From contig JAEWQV010000016.1 of NCBI GenBank assembly GCA_023399055.1, positions 310,001 to 374,000 of the forward strand: a DNA stretch of 64,000 nucleotides, read 5' to 3'. Below are positions 46,114 through 55,759 of this stretch, in pieces. The position numbers and the translations under genes were made by a program. Each line of letters starts with the position of its first letter. Within the stretch, counting starts at the first letter, position 1. The notes beneath the pieces are model-generated. The model searched no databases and had not been told where the DNA came from. It was given only the letters and a program-made list of their open reading frames with translations. The DNA comes from Bacillota bacterium (GTDB lineage: Bacteria > Bacillota > Clostridia > Lachnospirales > Lachnospiraceae).

Positions 46114-46877
46114 TTGAAAGATTCAAAAAATACCATTTTCTATTTCAAATTCTCGTAAAACGAGATTTTGCTAAAAAATATAATCGAACTGTTCTCGGAG
46201 CGTTTTGGAGCATGCTTACGCCATTAATGATGGTATCAGCACAGGCAGTCATATTTACGCATTTCTTCGGTCGTACGCAACCTCATTTTATAGTGTATAT
46301 GTTTATTGGAAATATAATATTTGGATTTTTCCGTGATGCTACGACCAATGGAATGATGGCGATTGAAAGTAATGCAGGGATTGTCACAAAAATCCGTGTA
46401 CCGATGTATTTGTTTATATTTTCGAGAAATATAACGGCGTTAATAAATATGTTGTTGACATTAATTGTGCTTGTCATTTTCTGCATTGCTGATAATGTGC
46501 CTTTAACTTTGCACTGGCTTTTGTTGATTTATCCGGTTTCGTGCCTGATGGTTTTTAATATAGGCATAGGAATGTTGCTGTCTGGAATATATGTGTTTTT
46601 TCGTGATACGAGATACTTTTATGATATATTCTGCACTATTTTAATGTATTTCTCAGCAATATTTTATACCGTATCCTCTTTTCCTGATAAAATAGCGTGG
46701 TTGTTTAATGTTAACCCTGTGTTTACATATATTTCATACACAAGAAAGCTGATTATCAATGCTGAAGTACCATCACTTCAGCACACATTATTGTGTTTTG
46801 GGTATGCGGTGGTTGCCCTTGGAGTTGGGTGTTTGATGTATTATAAAAAGAACAGGAGCTATGTGTATAATCTATGA
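46110..46877 (+). CDS. ABC-2 polysaccharide export permease (Wzm/TagG type)
   Basis: This 255-residue permease has six membrane segments and the family starts KRDFAKKYNRTVLGAFWSML and TPLMMVSAQAVIFTHFFGR. The late YFSAIFYTVSSFP and VNPVFTYISYTRKLII are also typical. With the next gene it exports a finished lipid-linked polymer across the membrane. The ATG at 46110 overlaps the previous stop (ATGA); an in-frame start 57 bases upstream would lie within the previous gene and is less likely. An ABC exporter alongside a Wzy-like protein at 36.6 kb suggests two export schemes. Confidence 0.92.
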   Translation: MIERFKKYHFLFQILVKRDFAKKYNRTVLGAFWSMLTPLMMVSAQAVIFTHFFGRTQPHFIVYMFIGNIIFGFFRDATTNGMMAIESNAGIVTKIRVPMYLFIFSRNITALINMLLTLIVLVIFCIADNVPLTLHWLLLIYPVSCLMVFNIGIGMLLSGIYVFFRDTRYFYDIFCTILMYFSAIFYTVSSFPDKIAWLFNVNPVFTYISYTRKLIINAEVPSLQHTLLCFGYAVVALGVGCLMYYKKNRSYVYNL

Positions 46878-47620
46878 GCAGAGAGATGGTGGTTGTAGAA
46901 CATATAACGATTTCATACCCGATAGGTAACCTTAAAAATATCGGACTGAAAGAATATATTTTCCGTAAAATAAAAAAACAATATAAACAGACAATGTTTA
47001 CGGCACTATCCGATATCTCGTTTAGATTAAACGAGGGAGACATGCTCGGAATACTTGGAAGTAATGGTGCTGGAAAGTCTACGCTCTGCAAGGTGATAGC
47101 CGGGATATTGCACCCAAACAGTGGTTATGCGAAAGTTCATGGTAATGTTGCAGCCTTGCTGGAGCTTGCTACAGGCTTTGACAGTGAGATGACTGTAAAA
47201 GAAAATGTTTACTTGCGTGGGGCAATCCTTGGATACACCAAGGCATTTCTAGATGAAAAATATCCTGAGATCATTGCGTTTTCTGAACTTAGTGAGTTTC
47301 AAGAATTTACGTTTAATCAGTTGAGTTCAGGAATGAAATCTCGACTTGCGTTTTCGATTGCCTGTCTAATTCAACCGGAGATTGTCATACTAGACGAAGT
47401 TCTCTCTGTCGGTGACGGGGCGTTTAAACGAAAAAGTGAGAATAAAATGCTGGAAGTTCTGTCAAGCGGTGCAACTACGATATTTGTTTCACATAATACA
47501 GAACAAATAAAACGGTTATGCAATAAAGTTCTTTGGCTTGAACACGGCAAACAGATTGCTTTCAGTGACGATGTCGTGGGGCTATGCGACGAATATGAAA
47601 AGGTACAAAATTTAAAATAA
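46874..47620 (+). CDS. ABC polysaccharide export ATPase (Wzt/TagH type)
   Basis: This 248-residue ATPase has Walker A LGSNGAGKSTLCKVIAG, the family variant signature FNQLSSGMKSRLAFSIA and Walker B IVILDEVLSVGD, followed by FVSHNTEQIKRLC. It lacks the C-terminal carbohydrate-binding domain that some Wzt proteins use to check the polymer end. It overlaps the permease by four bases (ATGA). Confidence 0.93.
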   Translation: MSREMVVVEHITISYPIGNLKNIGLKEYIFRKIKKQYKQTMFTALSDISFRLNEGDMLGILGSNGAGKSTLCKVIAGILHPNSGYAKVHGNVAALLELATGFDSEMTVKENVYLRGAILGYTKAFLDEKYPEIIAFSELSEFQEFTFNQLSSGMKSRLAFSIACLIQPEIVILDEVLSVGDGAFKRKSENKMLEVLSSGATTIFVSHNTEQIKRLCNKVLWLEHGKQIAFSDDVVGLCDEYEKVQNLK

Positions 47621-47642
47621 ATATTTTAAAGGAGTTTTACTA

Positions 47643-50600
47643 ATGCATAATTCAATGAACATAGAGGTGAAAAGAAAGAAGCAAAGCGAACAGTGGTCAG
47701 AAGGGCTGATTAAAATTCGTGACAGAATTTTAGATCCCAATATAAAGGTAATTAGTTTTGACGTGTTTGATACATTATTATTTAGACCCGTCAGCACACC
47801 GGCTGATACCTTTAGATTATTAGAAAACAAACTTAGGATCCCTAATTTTCATAATATGCGTATTACCGCTGAAGCTGAGGCACGAAAATACAAGGACATA
47901 AGTTCTGAAGATATAACACTCGATGCTATTTACGAGAGATATGCGTATATATTTGGTTTGACCGATGAAGAAAGTAACAAGATAAAGCAAGCTGAACTTG
48001 ATTTGGAATATGCATTTCTCTACCCTCGAAAAGCAGCAAAATTTCTTTTTGAAGAAGCTAAAAATGCAAACAAAAAGATTATTATTATTTCTGATATGTA
48101 TTTATCAAGTGAATTTCTAAAAAAAGCTCTTATAAAAAACGGCTATGAAGGATTTACAGACTTATATGTATCCTCCGAAACAGGTTGCCTAAAAAGCTCT
48201 CGAGGAATGTATTATCTCGTTTTATCGAGACTGAAAGCAGATGGAATTATTCCAACTGAAGTATTACATATAGGAGATAACAAAAAGGCAGACGTTGATT
48301 CTGCCATTGCATCAGGTTTGAATGCTAGGCATTTACCAAAACCTGCAGATATACGTAACGACTGTAAGCAACTCAGACGACTGTATGGATATATTATTCC
48401 AGATGTTATGAACACCAATAATGCAATTCTTTATGGTTTTCTGGCTAATTTGTATTTTGATGATCCTTTTGTTGATTTTAATAGAGATTCGTTTTTTAAT
48501 GGCGATGCAAAACTGATGGGTTATTGGTTTGCACCTCTTATGATTGGATTTACCAAATGGTTTATTGAAACAACAGAAGAAGAAAAAATAGAGGAACTTC
48601 TTTTCGTTTGGCGTGATGGATATTTGCCTTTAAGGCTATTCAGCATAATGAGACCGATGTTTACCAAGCGTGAAATTGATGTTCGACAGATATATCTTGG
48701 ACGCGGGATGCGTATGCCATTCCAATCACTTGACAAAAATGGGTTTTTTACAACATTATCCGACTATGGATTGAGCGAAGACATTACTGTTGAACATTTT
48801 ATAAAGAACAGACTGTTTTGCGACAATGAAGAACAATATGAAGCAATTCTTAAAATATTCCGCCAAAATGGATACATTAATGATAAAATGCCTATAGGTA
48901 AGTTTGAGAAATATCGTGGGTTCTTACACGAGCTGGAACCATTCTTTATTGAAAACGCAAAAGATAAAATTAAACGTTATAGTAAATATATCAGGTCGCA
49001 AGTTGATGAAAATAAAAAAATCGCTAGTTTTGACAGGAGTCCACGTGGAAAACTGGCTCGTTTTTTTAACAATTATTTTAATATTGATGCTATTTGTGTG
49101 ACAACCGAATTATACGATGCAGGTCTGAATAATGACGGAAAAATCAAATCATATCTCGAATACGGAAAGTATCAAGTCAATAAGATGGGTAATATTTGGG
49201 CGATGATTTTTGAGCGTGTAATTTCCGACACCGGTCCAGGATTTTTTGATGTTGTGGAATATCCAGACGGCAGTGTTGATGTAGTATTGGATACACCTGA
49301 AGAAAACGATACAATTCTTGAAGCCAATGACATTGTAACAGAAATCCAAGCTGCAATTATCGAATTTACCGAGCAACTAACGAATGTAATGGGAGAATAT
49401 TTACCTTACCTTGTTATTGATAGACATGGCGTTTTTGATTATACTATTGATTTTTTATCTAGCCCACATAGAGCTGATGCTGACTTAGTTGTAAAGATAA
49501 ATCCTGATAAATCTTTTTTAGCACCAATTGATGAGAATGTCTTTATCAAATGGTACAATAGTAAGTTTAAGAAAAACACAAAGCCTGTAATAGTAGCAAA
49601 AGATCTTAGCATCAAGCAGCAAATTATAGAAAAAGGATATATTTTGTCGGAGCGACTTGGAATACTTACACAAGCACGTTCAATATACCGCTTTTTCTTA
49701 AACAAACCACAAAATCCGGAGCTATCGGTAGAGAATATTCAAGCAAATACAGACGCACATATTGAAAAATTAAAAGAATTAGGGTGTTCTGATATTTCTG
49801 TGTTGTTCTTAGGCAGCTCGCCTCAAGAGGTAAGTCCATTCTTCAATTATCTTTCACAGCAACTTAGTGGGTATGATTTTCTCTTTGTGGCTGCGGGTTT
49901 CCTCCGTGTTCCGACATGTTATAATTTTCCTTGTATTGACGCACCTAAAGCCTTTGGCTTTTGGACAATAGAAGGTTTCAATAAAGATATAGCTCTTTCT
50001 ACATATATTCAAAATGAAGTGAGATCTAAGCAATATCTGCTTGACTTGGTTGAACGTAGAGTACTACGTGGTTATAGCAGGAGTGTTGCAACATTGCTCG
50101 CTTTTGAAGCAGAACGTTATTTTCGTGAACTGATATGTATATTAAATCCCAAACTGGTGATGACTTGGAACAACTGGGGTAATAATTCAGTCGTTCCCGC
50201 AACAATTGCAAGAGAAAAAAGAATTCCAGTTATTTCTGCTGAGCGTGGTTTTATAGAGGGGACAATTATGCTCTCTCCTGATGGGTTTGGAAAAGATTCG
50301 GTTAATGTTACTCCTGATAAATTTTGTGCCTTGCCTGTCAATGATGACGATACTAAAAAAGCAAAAATGCTTATAGATTACATCTGTGGCAGCGGATATA
50401 ATCGCTATACTCAACCATTAAATGATGTTATAGAAAGATTGAAGTTGAAAATAAATAACGGAAAAAAAACACTTCTCCTTGTTGGGTCGTTTGACTGTGA
50501 AAATCCCGCATTCCCACAAAGTGAAGAAACTAAGAAACTGTATAGTCCAATGTTCGGCACATCCTTTGATGCAATGACATACATTTCAAAATTATGCAAT

Positions 50601-51068
50601 AAGAACGATTGGAATATTATTTTTAAACCACATCCGTTGATGGCAAAGATTGATCGTTCAGCAAAAAGAAAATATCCGGTGAATGTGGATTATATTGAAG
50701 ATGCTAATATAAACGACCTACTTGATATAGCTGATGTTGTGGTTTGTTTAATTAGTGGTGTGTCATATATAGCGTTAATGAGAGGTAAACCGCTTGTTGA
50801 GTTAACATATACACCACTCAAAGGCAAAGAATGCTGTTACGAGGTATCTTCTGAAAACGATATTGAGCCGATGATTAAAGAAGCGTTAAAGAATGGGTTC
50901 ACAACTAGACAATCTGAAGCGTTTATCAAGCACGTTGCACAGATTAATAAGTATTATTTCTTTGACGATATGTCTGCACGACCAATTAGATATGGAAGAT
51001 CAATAAGTGATGCCGTAACACTTCTTCAAAACACAATCGAAAATAGTGATATGGAGGTTGCAAAGTAA
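47643..51068 (+). CDS. Giant HAD / transferase fusion of the polysaccharide locus
   Basis: The 1141-residue protein has at least three parts. (1) A HAD-type hydrolase domain, about residues 35-245: SFDVFDTLLFRP (nucleophile Asp), IIISDMYLSSEFL, and VLHIGDNKKADVDSA. (2) A middle module about 300-500 with FVWRDGYLPLRLF and ASFDRSPRGKLARFF, paralogous to the 393-residue protein. (3) A C-terminal part, about 700-1130, with NNWGNNSVVPATIAREKRIP, SAERGFIEG, IFKPHPLM and DINDLLDIADVVV-like NDLLDIADVVVC, which resembles capsule-synthesis GT-B transferases (Capsule_synth / CDP-glycerol-type). It could both process a phosphorylated sugar and polymerise or transfer. Function is inferred. The stop overlaps the next start (TAATG). 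Confidence 0.75.
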   Translation: MHNSMNIEVKRKKQSEQWSEGLIKIRDRILDPNIKVISFDVFDTLLFRPVSTPADTFRLLENKLRIPNFHNMRITAEAEARKYKDISSEDITLDAIYERYAYIFGLTDEESNKIKQAELDLEYAFLYPRKAAKFLFEEAKNANKKIIIISDMYLSSEFLKKALIKNGYEGFTDLYVSSETGCLKSSRGMYYLVLSRLKADGIIPTEVLHIGDNKKADVDSAIASGLNARHLPKPADIRNDCKQLRRLYGYIIPDVMNTNNAILYGFLANLYFDDPFVDFNRDSFFNGDAKLMGYWFAPLMIGFTKWFIETTEEEKIEELLFVWRDGYLPLRLFSIMRPMFTKREIDVRQIYLGRGMRMPFQSLDKNGFFTTLSDYGLSEDITVEHFIKNRLFCDNEEQYEAILKIFRQNGYINDKMPIGKFEKYRGFLHELEPFFIENAKDKIKRYSKYIRSQVDENKKIASFDRSPRGKLARFFNNYFNIDAICVTTELYDAGLNNDGKIKSYLEYGKYQVNKMGNIWAMIFERVISDTGPGFFDVVEYPDGSVDVVLDTPEENDTILEANDIVTEIQAAIIEFTEQLTNVMGEYLPYLVIDRHGVFDYTIDFLSSPHRADADLVVKINPDKSFLAPIDENVFIKWYNSKFKKNTKPVIVAKDLSIKQQIIEKGYILSERLGILTQARSIYRFFLNKPQNPELSVENIQANTDAHIEKLKELGCSDISVLFLGSSPQEVSPFFNYLSQQLSGYDFLFVAAGFLRVPTCYNFPCIDAPKAFGFWTIEGFNKDIALSTYIQNEVRSKQYLLDLVERRVLRGYSRSVATLLAFEAERYFRELICILNPKLVMTWNNWGNNSVVPATIAREKRIPVISAERGFIEGTIMLSPDGFGKDSVNVTPDKFCALPVNDDDTKKAKMLIDYICGSGYNRYTQPLNDVIERLKLKINNGKKTLLLVGSFDCENPAFPQSEETKKLYSPMFGTSFDAMTYISKLCNKNDWNIIFKPHPLMAKIDRSAKRKYPVNVDYIEDANINDLLDIADVVVCLISGVSYIALMRGKPLVELTYTPLKGKECCYEVSSENDIEPMIKEALKNGFTTRQSEAFIKHVAQINKYYFFDDMSARPIRYGRSISDAVTLLQNTIENSDMEVAK

Positions 51069-51718
51069 TGAAAACAGTAGCTTGGGTACCAATAAAACTT
51101 AATAATCAGCGTTTACCTGGTAAGAATACAAAACTTCTTGGAGGCAAACCGCTATGTCGGTATATGCTTGAAACACTAACGAAAGTTAAAGGAATAGATG
51201 AAATATATGTCTATTGCTCTGACGAAGCTATTGAGCAGTACCTACCAGACGGAGTTAAATTCTTAAAGCGCAGCCCAGCCTTAGACGATTTTAAGGTTGG
51301 CCATTATGAGATTGTCGAAGCATTCTTAAGCGATATTAAGGCCGATGTGTATCTTAACGCACATGTTACCAATCCGTTTGTTAAATGTGAAAACATTGAA
51401 CTTGGGCTGGGTAAAGTTTTAAGTGGCGAATATGATTCGGCACACACAGTACAAAGGTTAAGCCAGCCACTTTGGTATAAAGGCGAACCGTTTAATTTTA
51501 CACGTACAAAAATGTTCCGCAATCAGGACATTGAACCAATGTTTATTGACAAGAACCTGTGTATTTACAAACGTGAAGTATTTATGGAACAGCACTCACG
51601 GTATGGTAAAAATCCGTACTTTATTGAAATAAGCGAAATTGAATCTATAGATATTGATTATCCGGAAGATTTTATGTTAGCAGAAGCAATGTATGACGCT
51701 TTTTTGCGGAAGGAATAA
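51068..51718 (+). CDS. CMP-sugar synthetase (acylneuraminate / KDO cytidylyltransferase family)
   Basis: This 216-residue enzyme of the NeuA/KdsB-like family activates a 2-keto acid sugar with CTP. Visible marks are VAWVPIKLNNQRLPGKNTKL (the nucleotide-binding loop), GKPLCRYMLETL, LNAHVTNPFVKCENIE and the late SEIESIDIDYPEDFMLAEAM. The exact acid (KDO, sialic, legionaminic or another) cannot be decided. It is followed by an aldolase fusion and a KdsC-like phosphatase, and neither NeuB nor KdsA, the usual partners, is present in the window. It overlaps the giant gene by one base. Confidence 0.88.
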   Translation: MKTVAWVPIKLNNQRLPGKNTKLLGGKPLCRYMLETLTKVKGIDEIYVYCSDEAIEQYLPDGVKFLKRSPALDDFKVGHYEIVEAFLSDIKADVYLNAHVTNPFVKCENIELGLGKVLSGEYDSAHTVQRLSQPLWYKGEPFNFTRTKMFRNQDIEPMFIDKNLCIYKREVFMEQHSRYGKNPYFIEISEIESIDIDYPEDFMLAEAMYDAFLRKE

Positions 51719-51722
51719 AGGT

Positions 51723-53342
51723 ATGCAAAATATTAAACTTCTTGACTGTACACTCCGCGACGGTGGTCGCGTGATAGATTGTAAATTTAATGATTCAATT
51801 ATTCGGCGTATGGTGCACTCACTAACTGCATCCCAAATTGATATTATCGAGGTTGGCTTTCTGCGTGACGGGCATAACGTAAAGTACGAGGGAAACAGTA
51901 CATTCTTTACAGATGTCGATCAAATCGTACCTTTCATACCAAAAGAGCGCAACTCTCTCTATGTTGCATTTATAGACTTTGGTATGTTTGACTTTGAGTC
52001 TTTGAAATCATTTAAAGGGACATCAATTGATGGTATCCGTTTGGGCTTCACGAAACAAGACTTTGAAAACTCCTTCCATGAAATTATTAAAGCTTCAGAA
52101 TGCATAAAAGAAAAAGGGTATAAACTTTTCATACAGGGAGTAAATTCACTCAATTACACTGACAAAGAGTTGCTGGAGTTAATTGACCTTGTTAATCAGA
52201 TTGAACCGTATAGCTTCGGAATCGTTGATACTTACGGTGCAATGTATGAGGATGATGTTCAGAGATTATATACTCTTATTGATCATAATCTAAAAGCGAC
52301 CATTGCGATTGATTTTCACTCACATAACAATTATCAGCTTTCCTTTTCATTTGCTCAGGAGATTATCAAACTCAGCAACGGTGTGAGAAATGTGATAATT
52401 GATACAACACTTCAAGGAATGGGTAAGAACGCAGGTAACACTAATACTGAACTTGTGGCTGATTTTCTTGTTCGGAAAAAAGGATACTCGTATGATTTAT
52501 CCAAAATTTTAGAACTAATAGATGTAGAAATATATGACTTGTATGAACAATATCACTGGGGATATACTCCTGCTTCGTTTGTTGCAGGTTTATATAAATC
52601 ACACCCGAATAATATTTCATATCTTCTTAGTAAATATAACCTTGATACGAACGATATGAAGAATGTGCTTTCGATGCTGACAGATGCTGAGAGAGAGCGT
52701 TATCCGTATGCTAAAATTGACGAGTTGTACGAGCAGTACCGTTTCAAAAAATATGACGACAGTTCAAGCTTATCTGATCTCCGAGACATTATAGGTGGTA
52801 GACCTGTACTGGCACTTGCTCCAGGCAAAACAATGAATACTTGCAAAGCTGAAATTGAAGATTATGTAATTGAAACAAAACCGTTTATTATTAGTGTGAA
52901 TTTTAATTCTGAGCTTGCTGATATTTCGTTTTTCGGAAATAAGAAGCGTTATTTTTCATCCTGTTATGATGGGAAGATAAAAGTAATTGTTACTTCCGAT
53001 ATTGCTTATGGTAATGAAAACGAGATAGTAGTGTCTGCATTAAAACTTCGTTCACTTAGAGGAGAATTTCCGAAAAGCAGTTTGTTTGCCTTACTCTATC
53101 TGCTAAACGAAATAAATGTTAAAGAGATTTCAATAGCGGGTATGGATGGATATTCAGAAATTGCTGATAATAACTATGCTTCTGGAGACCTAATAATAAA
53201 GCGAGATATAATACAAATACGTGAGAAGAATGCCGAGTTGCAGCGTGCTTTAGACGGATTCATCGAATCAAAAAATTCCGATTGTTTTGTGAGGATAGTA
53301 ACACCGAGTATATTCAAAATTAGGGATGGTGGAATAGTATGA
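51723..53342 (+). CDS. DRE-TIM aldolase fused to a DUF115-like C-terminal domain
   Basis: The 539-residue protein has an N-terminal TIM-barrel metal-dependent aldolase of the HMG-CoA lyase/4-hydroxy-2-oxovalerate aldolase class: LLDCTLRDGGRVIDCKF (residues about 5-21), VGFLRDG, GIVDTYGAMYEDDV and the metal HxH in DFHSHNNYQLSF. The C-terminal domain (about 355-539) has VLALAPGKTMN, ISVNFN and SIAGMDGYSE, recalling DUF115-type Rossmann domains. These enzymes join pyruvate or acetyl units to aldehydes. Next to CMP-sugar synthetase and KdsC-like genes it probably builds the 2-keto acid sugar. ATG 51723 follows AAAGG. Confidence 0.75.
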   Translation: MQNIKLLDCTLRDGGRVIDCKFNDSIIRRMVHSLTASQIDIIEVGFLRDGHNVKYEGNSTFFTDVDQIVPFIPKERNSLYVAFIDFGMFDFESLKSFKGTSIDGIRLGFTKQDFENSFHEIIKASECIKEKGYKLFIQGVNSLNYTDKELLELIDLVNQIEPYSFGIVDTYGAMYEDDVQRLYTLIDHNLKATIAIDFHSHNNYQLSFSFAQEIIKLSNGVRNVIIDTTLQGMGKNAGNTNTELVADFLVRKKGYSYDLSKILELIDVEIYDLYEQYHWGYTPASFVAGLYKSHPNNISYLLSKYNLDTNDMKNVLSMLTDAERERYPYAKIDELYEQYRFKKYDDSSSLSDLRDIIGGRPVLALAPGKTMNTCKAEIEDYVIETKPFIISVNFNSELADISFFGNKKRYFSSCYDGKIKVIVTSDIAYGNENEIVVSALKLRSLRGEFPKSSLFALLYLLNEINVKEISIAGMDGYSEIADNNYASGDLIIKRDIIQIREKNAELQRALDGFIESKNSDCFVRIVTPSIFKIRDGGIV

Positions 53343-53845
53343 TAAAACTTCTTCTTCTTGATGTCGATGGAACATTAACTGATGGTAAAATTAACATTTC
53401 AGCGAATGGAGAGATGTTTAAATCGTTTGACATAAAAGATGGCTTTGCACTATATGGACTTATGCCAAAAGCTGGTATCACACCAGTAATAATTACAGGA
53501 CGAGAGTCTAAAATTACAGAGTTTCGTTGCCGTGAATTAGGTATTTTTGAATTTTATCAAGGTGTTTCTGATAAACTTACAAAAATAATAGAAATAACAT
53601 CACAGCACAACTGTGATTTAGGTGAATGTGCATATATCGGAGATGATATCAATGATTATGCCGCAATGTCGCTCTGTGGCTTTAGGGCTTGTCCCATAAA
53701 TGCAATCGATGAGATTAAGTCTATGGCCGATTATGTTTCATCGTTACCGGCTGGATTCGGTGCTGTTCGAGATATATGCGATTATATACTGAGAATGCAA
53801 GGTAAATATGCCGATGTCTATAAGTCTTACGGATTGGAGGAATAG
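53339..53845 (+). CDS. KdsC-like HAD phosphatase
   Basis: This 168-residue HAD-C0 type phosphatase has the double-Asp LLLDVDGTLTDGK, FDIKDGF, ITGRES, and YIGDDINDYAAMSLCG. It matches KdsC and the NeuA-associated phosphatases that remove phosphate from a 2-keto sugar acid phosphate before CMP activation. Like KdsC it has no cap domain. The ATG overlaps the aldolase stop (ATGA). Confidence 0.88.
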   Translation: MIKLLLLDVDGTLTDGKINISANGEMFKSFDIKDGFALYGLMPKAGITPVIITGRESKITEFRCRELGIFEFYQGVSDKLTKIIEITSQHNCDLGECAYIGDDINDYAAMSLCGFRACPINAIDEIKSMADYVSSLPAGFGAVRDICDYILRMQGKYADVYKSYGLEE

Positions 53846-53846
53846 A

Positions 53847-54992
53847 ATGACAAGACAAAGCAAGGTAAGACAAGATAGAGCAGGAGACAACTACTTTTAT
53901 TGCCTCGACGGTTTGAAAGGAATTGCTTGTATGCTTGTTGTTATATGGCATTATTTTGAGTTTGCTCCAGATTACTTACATCTGAACCAAGTCCGATTCG
54001 ACATACCACTATCTATATGGGGTTATGATTTTTCGATATTTGGAAATGATTCGCTATTCGATATATTTACAGCATTACAACTTCAACGACAATGTGTTCA
54101 ATTGTTTTTTTTCATTGGTGGCTTTATATTTATGTATAAATATCGTGATGTTATTCAAGAAAGAAAGCTTAATTTTAAGACGTATTCAATATTAAGAGTC
54201 AGTCATCTGTATCCGTTGGTGGTTCTTACTGTTTTTACAATGATTATTATAAGAATTATAGGCGGTGCTAATGTGAATGCATTTGATGCTATTAAGAACC
54301 TGCTACTCATGAATGGAACGAATAATTCTTATAATGTTCCAATGTGGACTTTGCCACAAGAATTAGTCACTTACATTGTGTTTTTTCTTATTTGTCGTTT
54401 CATACCATCAAAACATCACCTGACTCTCTATGTAGCTTTTATTGCCCTTGGCGTGTTTATTTGCGACTTAAACTTTAACACAACCACAATATTTTCATCA
54501 AAAAGTTTTCGCGCCTTTACAGGCTTTTTTGCGGGAACTGTTACTTATTACATATATGCACGTATAAAAGAAGCAAAATATAAAAAACTAATTGGTGCCA
54601 TATCCAGCGTTGTTGTGTTTCTAGCTACTATTTTAGAAATAAAATATGGATATACAACGGTGATTGAGCAAAACTCTAATATTCAATTCGCCACATCCCT
54701 CTTTATATTTCCGTGTCTGTTATTTGGGGTTATGTTTGTTGGTGGTCTTCAGACATTTCTATCTGTGAAGCCACTCGTTTTTTTAGGAAAGATTTCACTT
54801 GCTATATATCTTTTGCATTGGCCAATTCTCAGCATAATTGAATTAATCACATGGAAGACTGCATTGACTATATCGGCAGATAGTAAATGGGCGATGTTAT
54901 TGATTTTTTCAATAATCATTAGTATAAGTGCTGTATTACACTATTTTTATGAGAGACCTATGCAAAAAATAATTCGTAGTTTATTTTCATGA
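53847..54992 (+). CDS. Membrane acyltransferase family 3 (OafA/NodX type)
   Basis: The 381-residue protein has about ten hydrophobic segments, YCLDGLKGIACMLVVIWHYF with the family's catalytic His near the N-terminus, and FLGKISLAIYLLHWP late. It would O-acylate (commonly O-acetylate) the polysaccharide at the membrane. ATG 53847 follows GGAGG and lies one base after the kdsC-like stop. It is the last intact gene of the locus. Confidence 0.9.
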   Translation: MTRQSKVRQDRAGDNYFYCLDGLKGIACMLVVIWHYFEFAPDYLHLNQVRFDIPLSIWGYDFSIFGNDSLFDIFTALQLQRQCVQLFFFIGGFIFMYKYRDVIQERKLNFKTYSILRVSHLYPLVVLTVFTMIIIRIIGGANVNAFDAIKNLLLMNGTNNSYNVPMWTLPQELVTYIVFFLICRFIPSKHHLTLYVAFIALGVFICDLNFNTTTIFSSKSFRAFTGFFAGTVTYYIYARIKEAKYKKLIGAISSVVVFLATILEIKYGYTTVIEQNSNIQFATSLFIFPCLLFGVMFVGGLQTFLSVKPLVFLGKISLAIYLLHWPILSIIELITWKTALTISADSKWAMLLIFSIIISISAVLHYFYERPMQKIIRSLFS

Positions 54993-55429
54993 TGGGTGAG
55001 AGTTGAAGGATAATGTGAGCAGAACATCTTCGCCGACTCGAAATTTTGAATGTGATGATGGTGTTCTTTCGGAATTATTCATGTCCGTTTATGCTACAAT
55101 ATTTAGAGCGTGGGATGGTGCAGACTAATAAGCACTTAAAATATGTCTCCCAAGTAGTATTACAAAGAAGGGTACAACCTGTATTTGCGAATGTAAAAGT
55201 ATTTGTCCAAACATTACTGTTCCTGCACGATTACACGATTCTCTCATAATAATTAAGCCGAAAGGTTTTAAGAGATTATAAATGAAAAAAAGTGCAGGCC
55301 ATGTCATTCCGGAGTCAAGCGAGAGCGATTTCTCTGGCAATGCATGAGCATACTAGTTATGATGCGCAGAAATAAAGAACAGAATGTATTCGATAGAGTA
55401 TCCAGAACCTTTGGATAAGACAAAATAGA

Positions 55430-55690
55430 TGGATTTGACTGAAATCAGTCTACACTATGCAGAAGCGGTTTATCTTATGCATTTATTAATACGGTAGTTC
55501 CAATTATTATATTATCAATATTCCGGCTTTATAATAACCTTTGGAGTATGCTGGTATTGATGAGTTATCTACTAGTGTTTGGTAACATTATTTCGGATTG
55601 TTGCAATTAATTGGCAGGCACTTTATCATACATATTCATGTACCAAGAAGCTACTACCTCTTAAGTTAATTATTTACCCTAGTATTTTAT
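55430..55690 (+). pseudogene. Fragment of a second capD copy
   Basis: From TATGCAGAAGCGG onward the sequence follows capD bases 40800-41050 closely (for example TTGCAATTAATTGGC, CATATTCATGTACCAAGAAG, ATTTACCCTAGTATTT), with several single-base gaps that break the frame. Homology starts near 55430 and ends near 55690, so only about 80 codons of the membrane domain remain. The stretch 54993-55429 before it holds no supportable gene, though part of it may also be debris. Confidence 0.8.
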
Positions 55691-55759
55691 CTGATTTCTA
55701 ATCAGTTAAATTCCTATAATGGATTAAGCAAATGATTTTGCTTCGTAGTTCTTTTGGTT

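Noticed and set aside
55046..55249. 67-codon open frame after the acyltransferase
   Set aside because: No ribosome site or family pattern; it sits in a region of gene debris.
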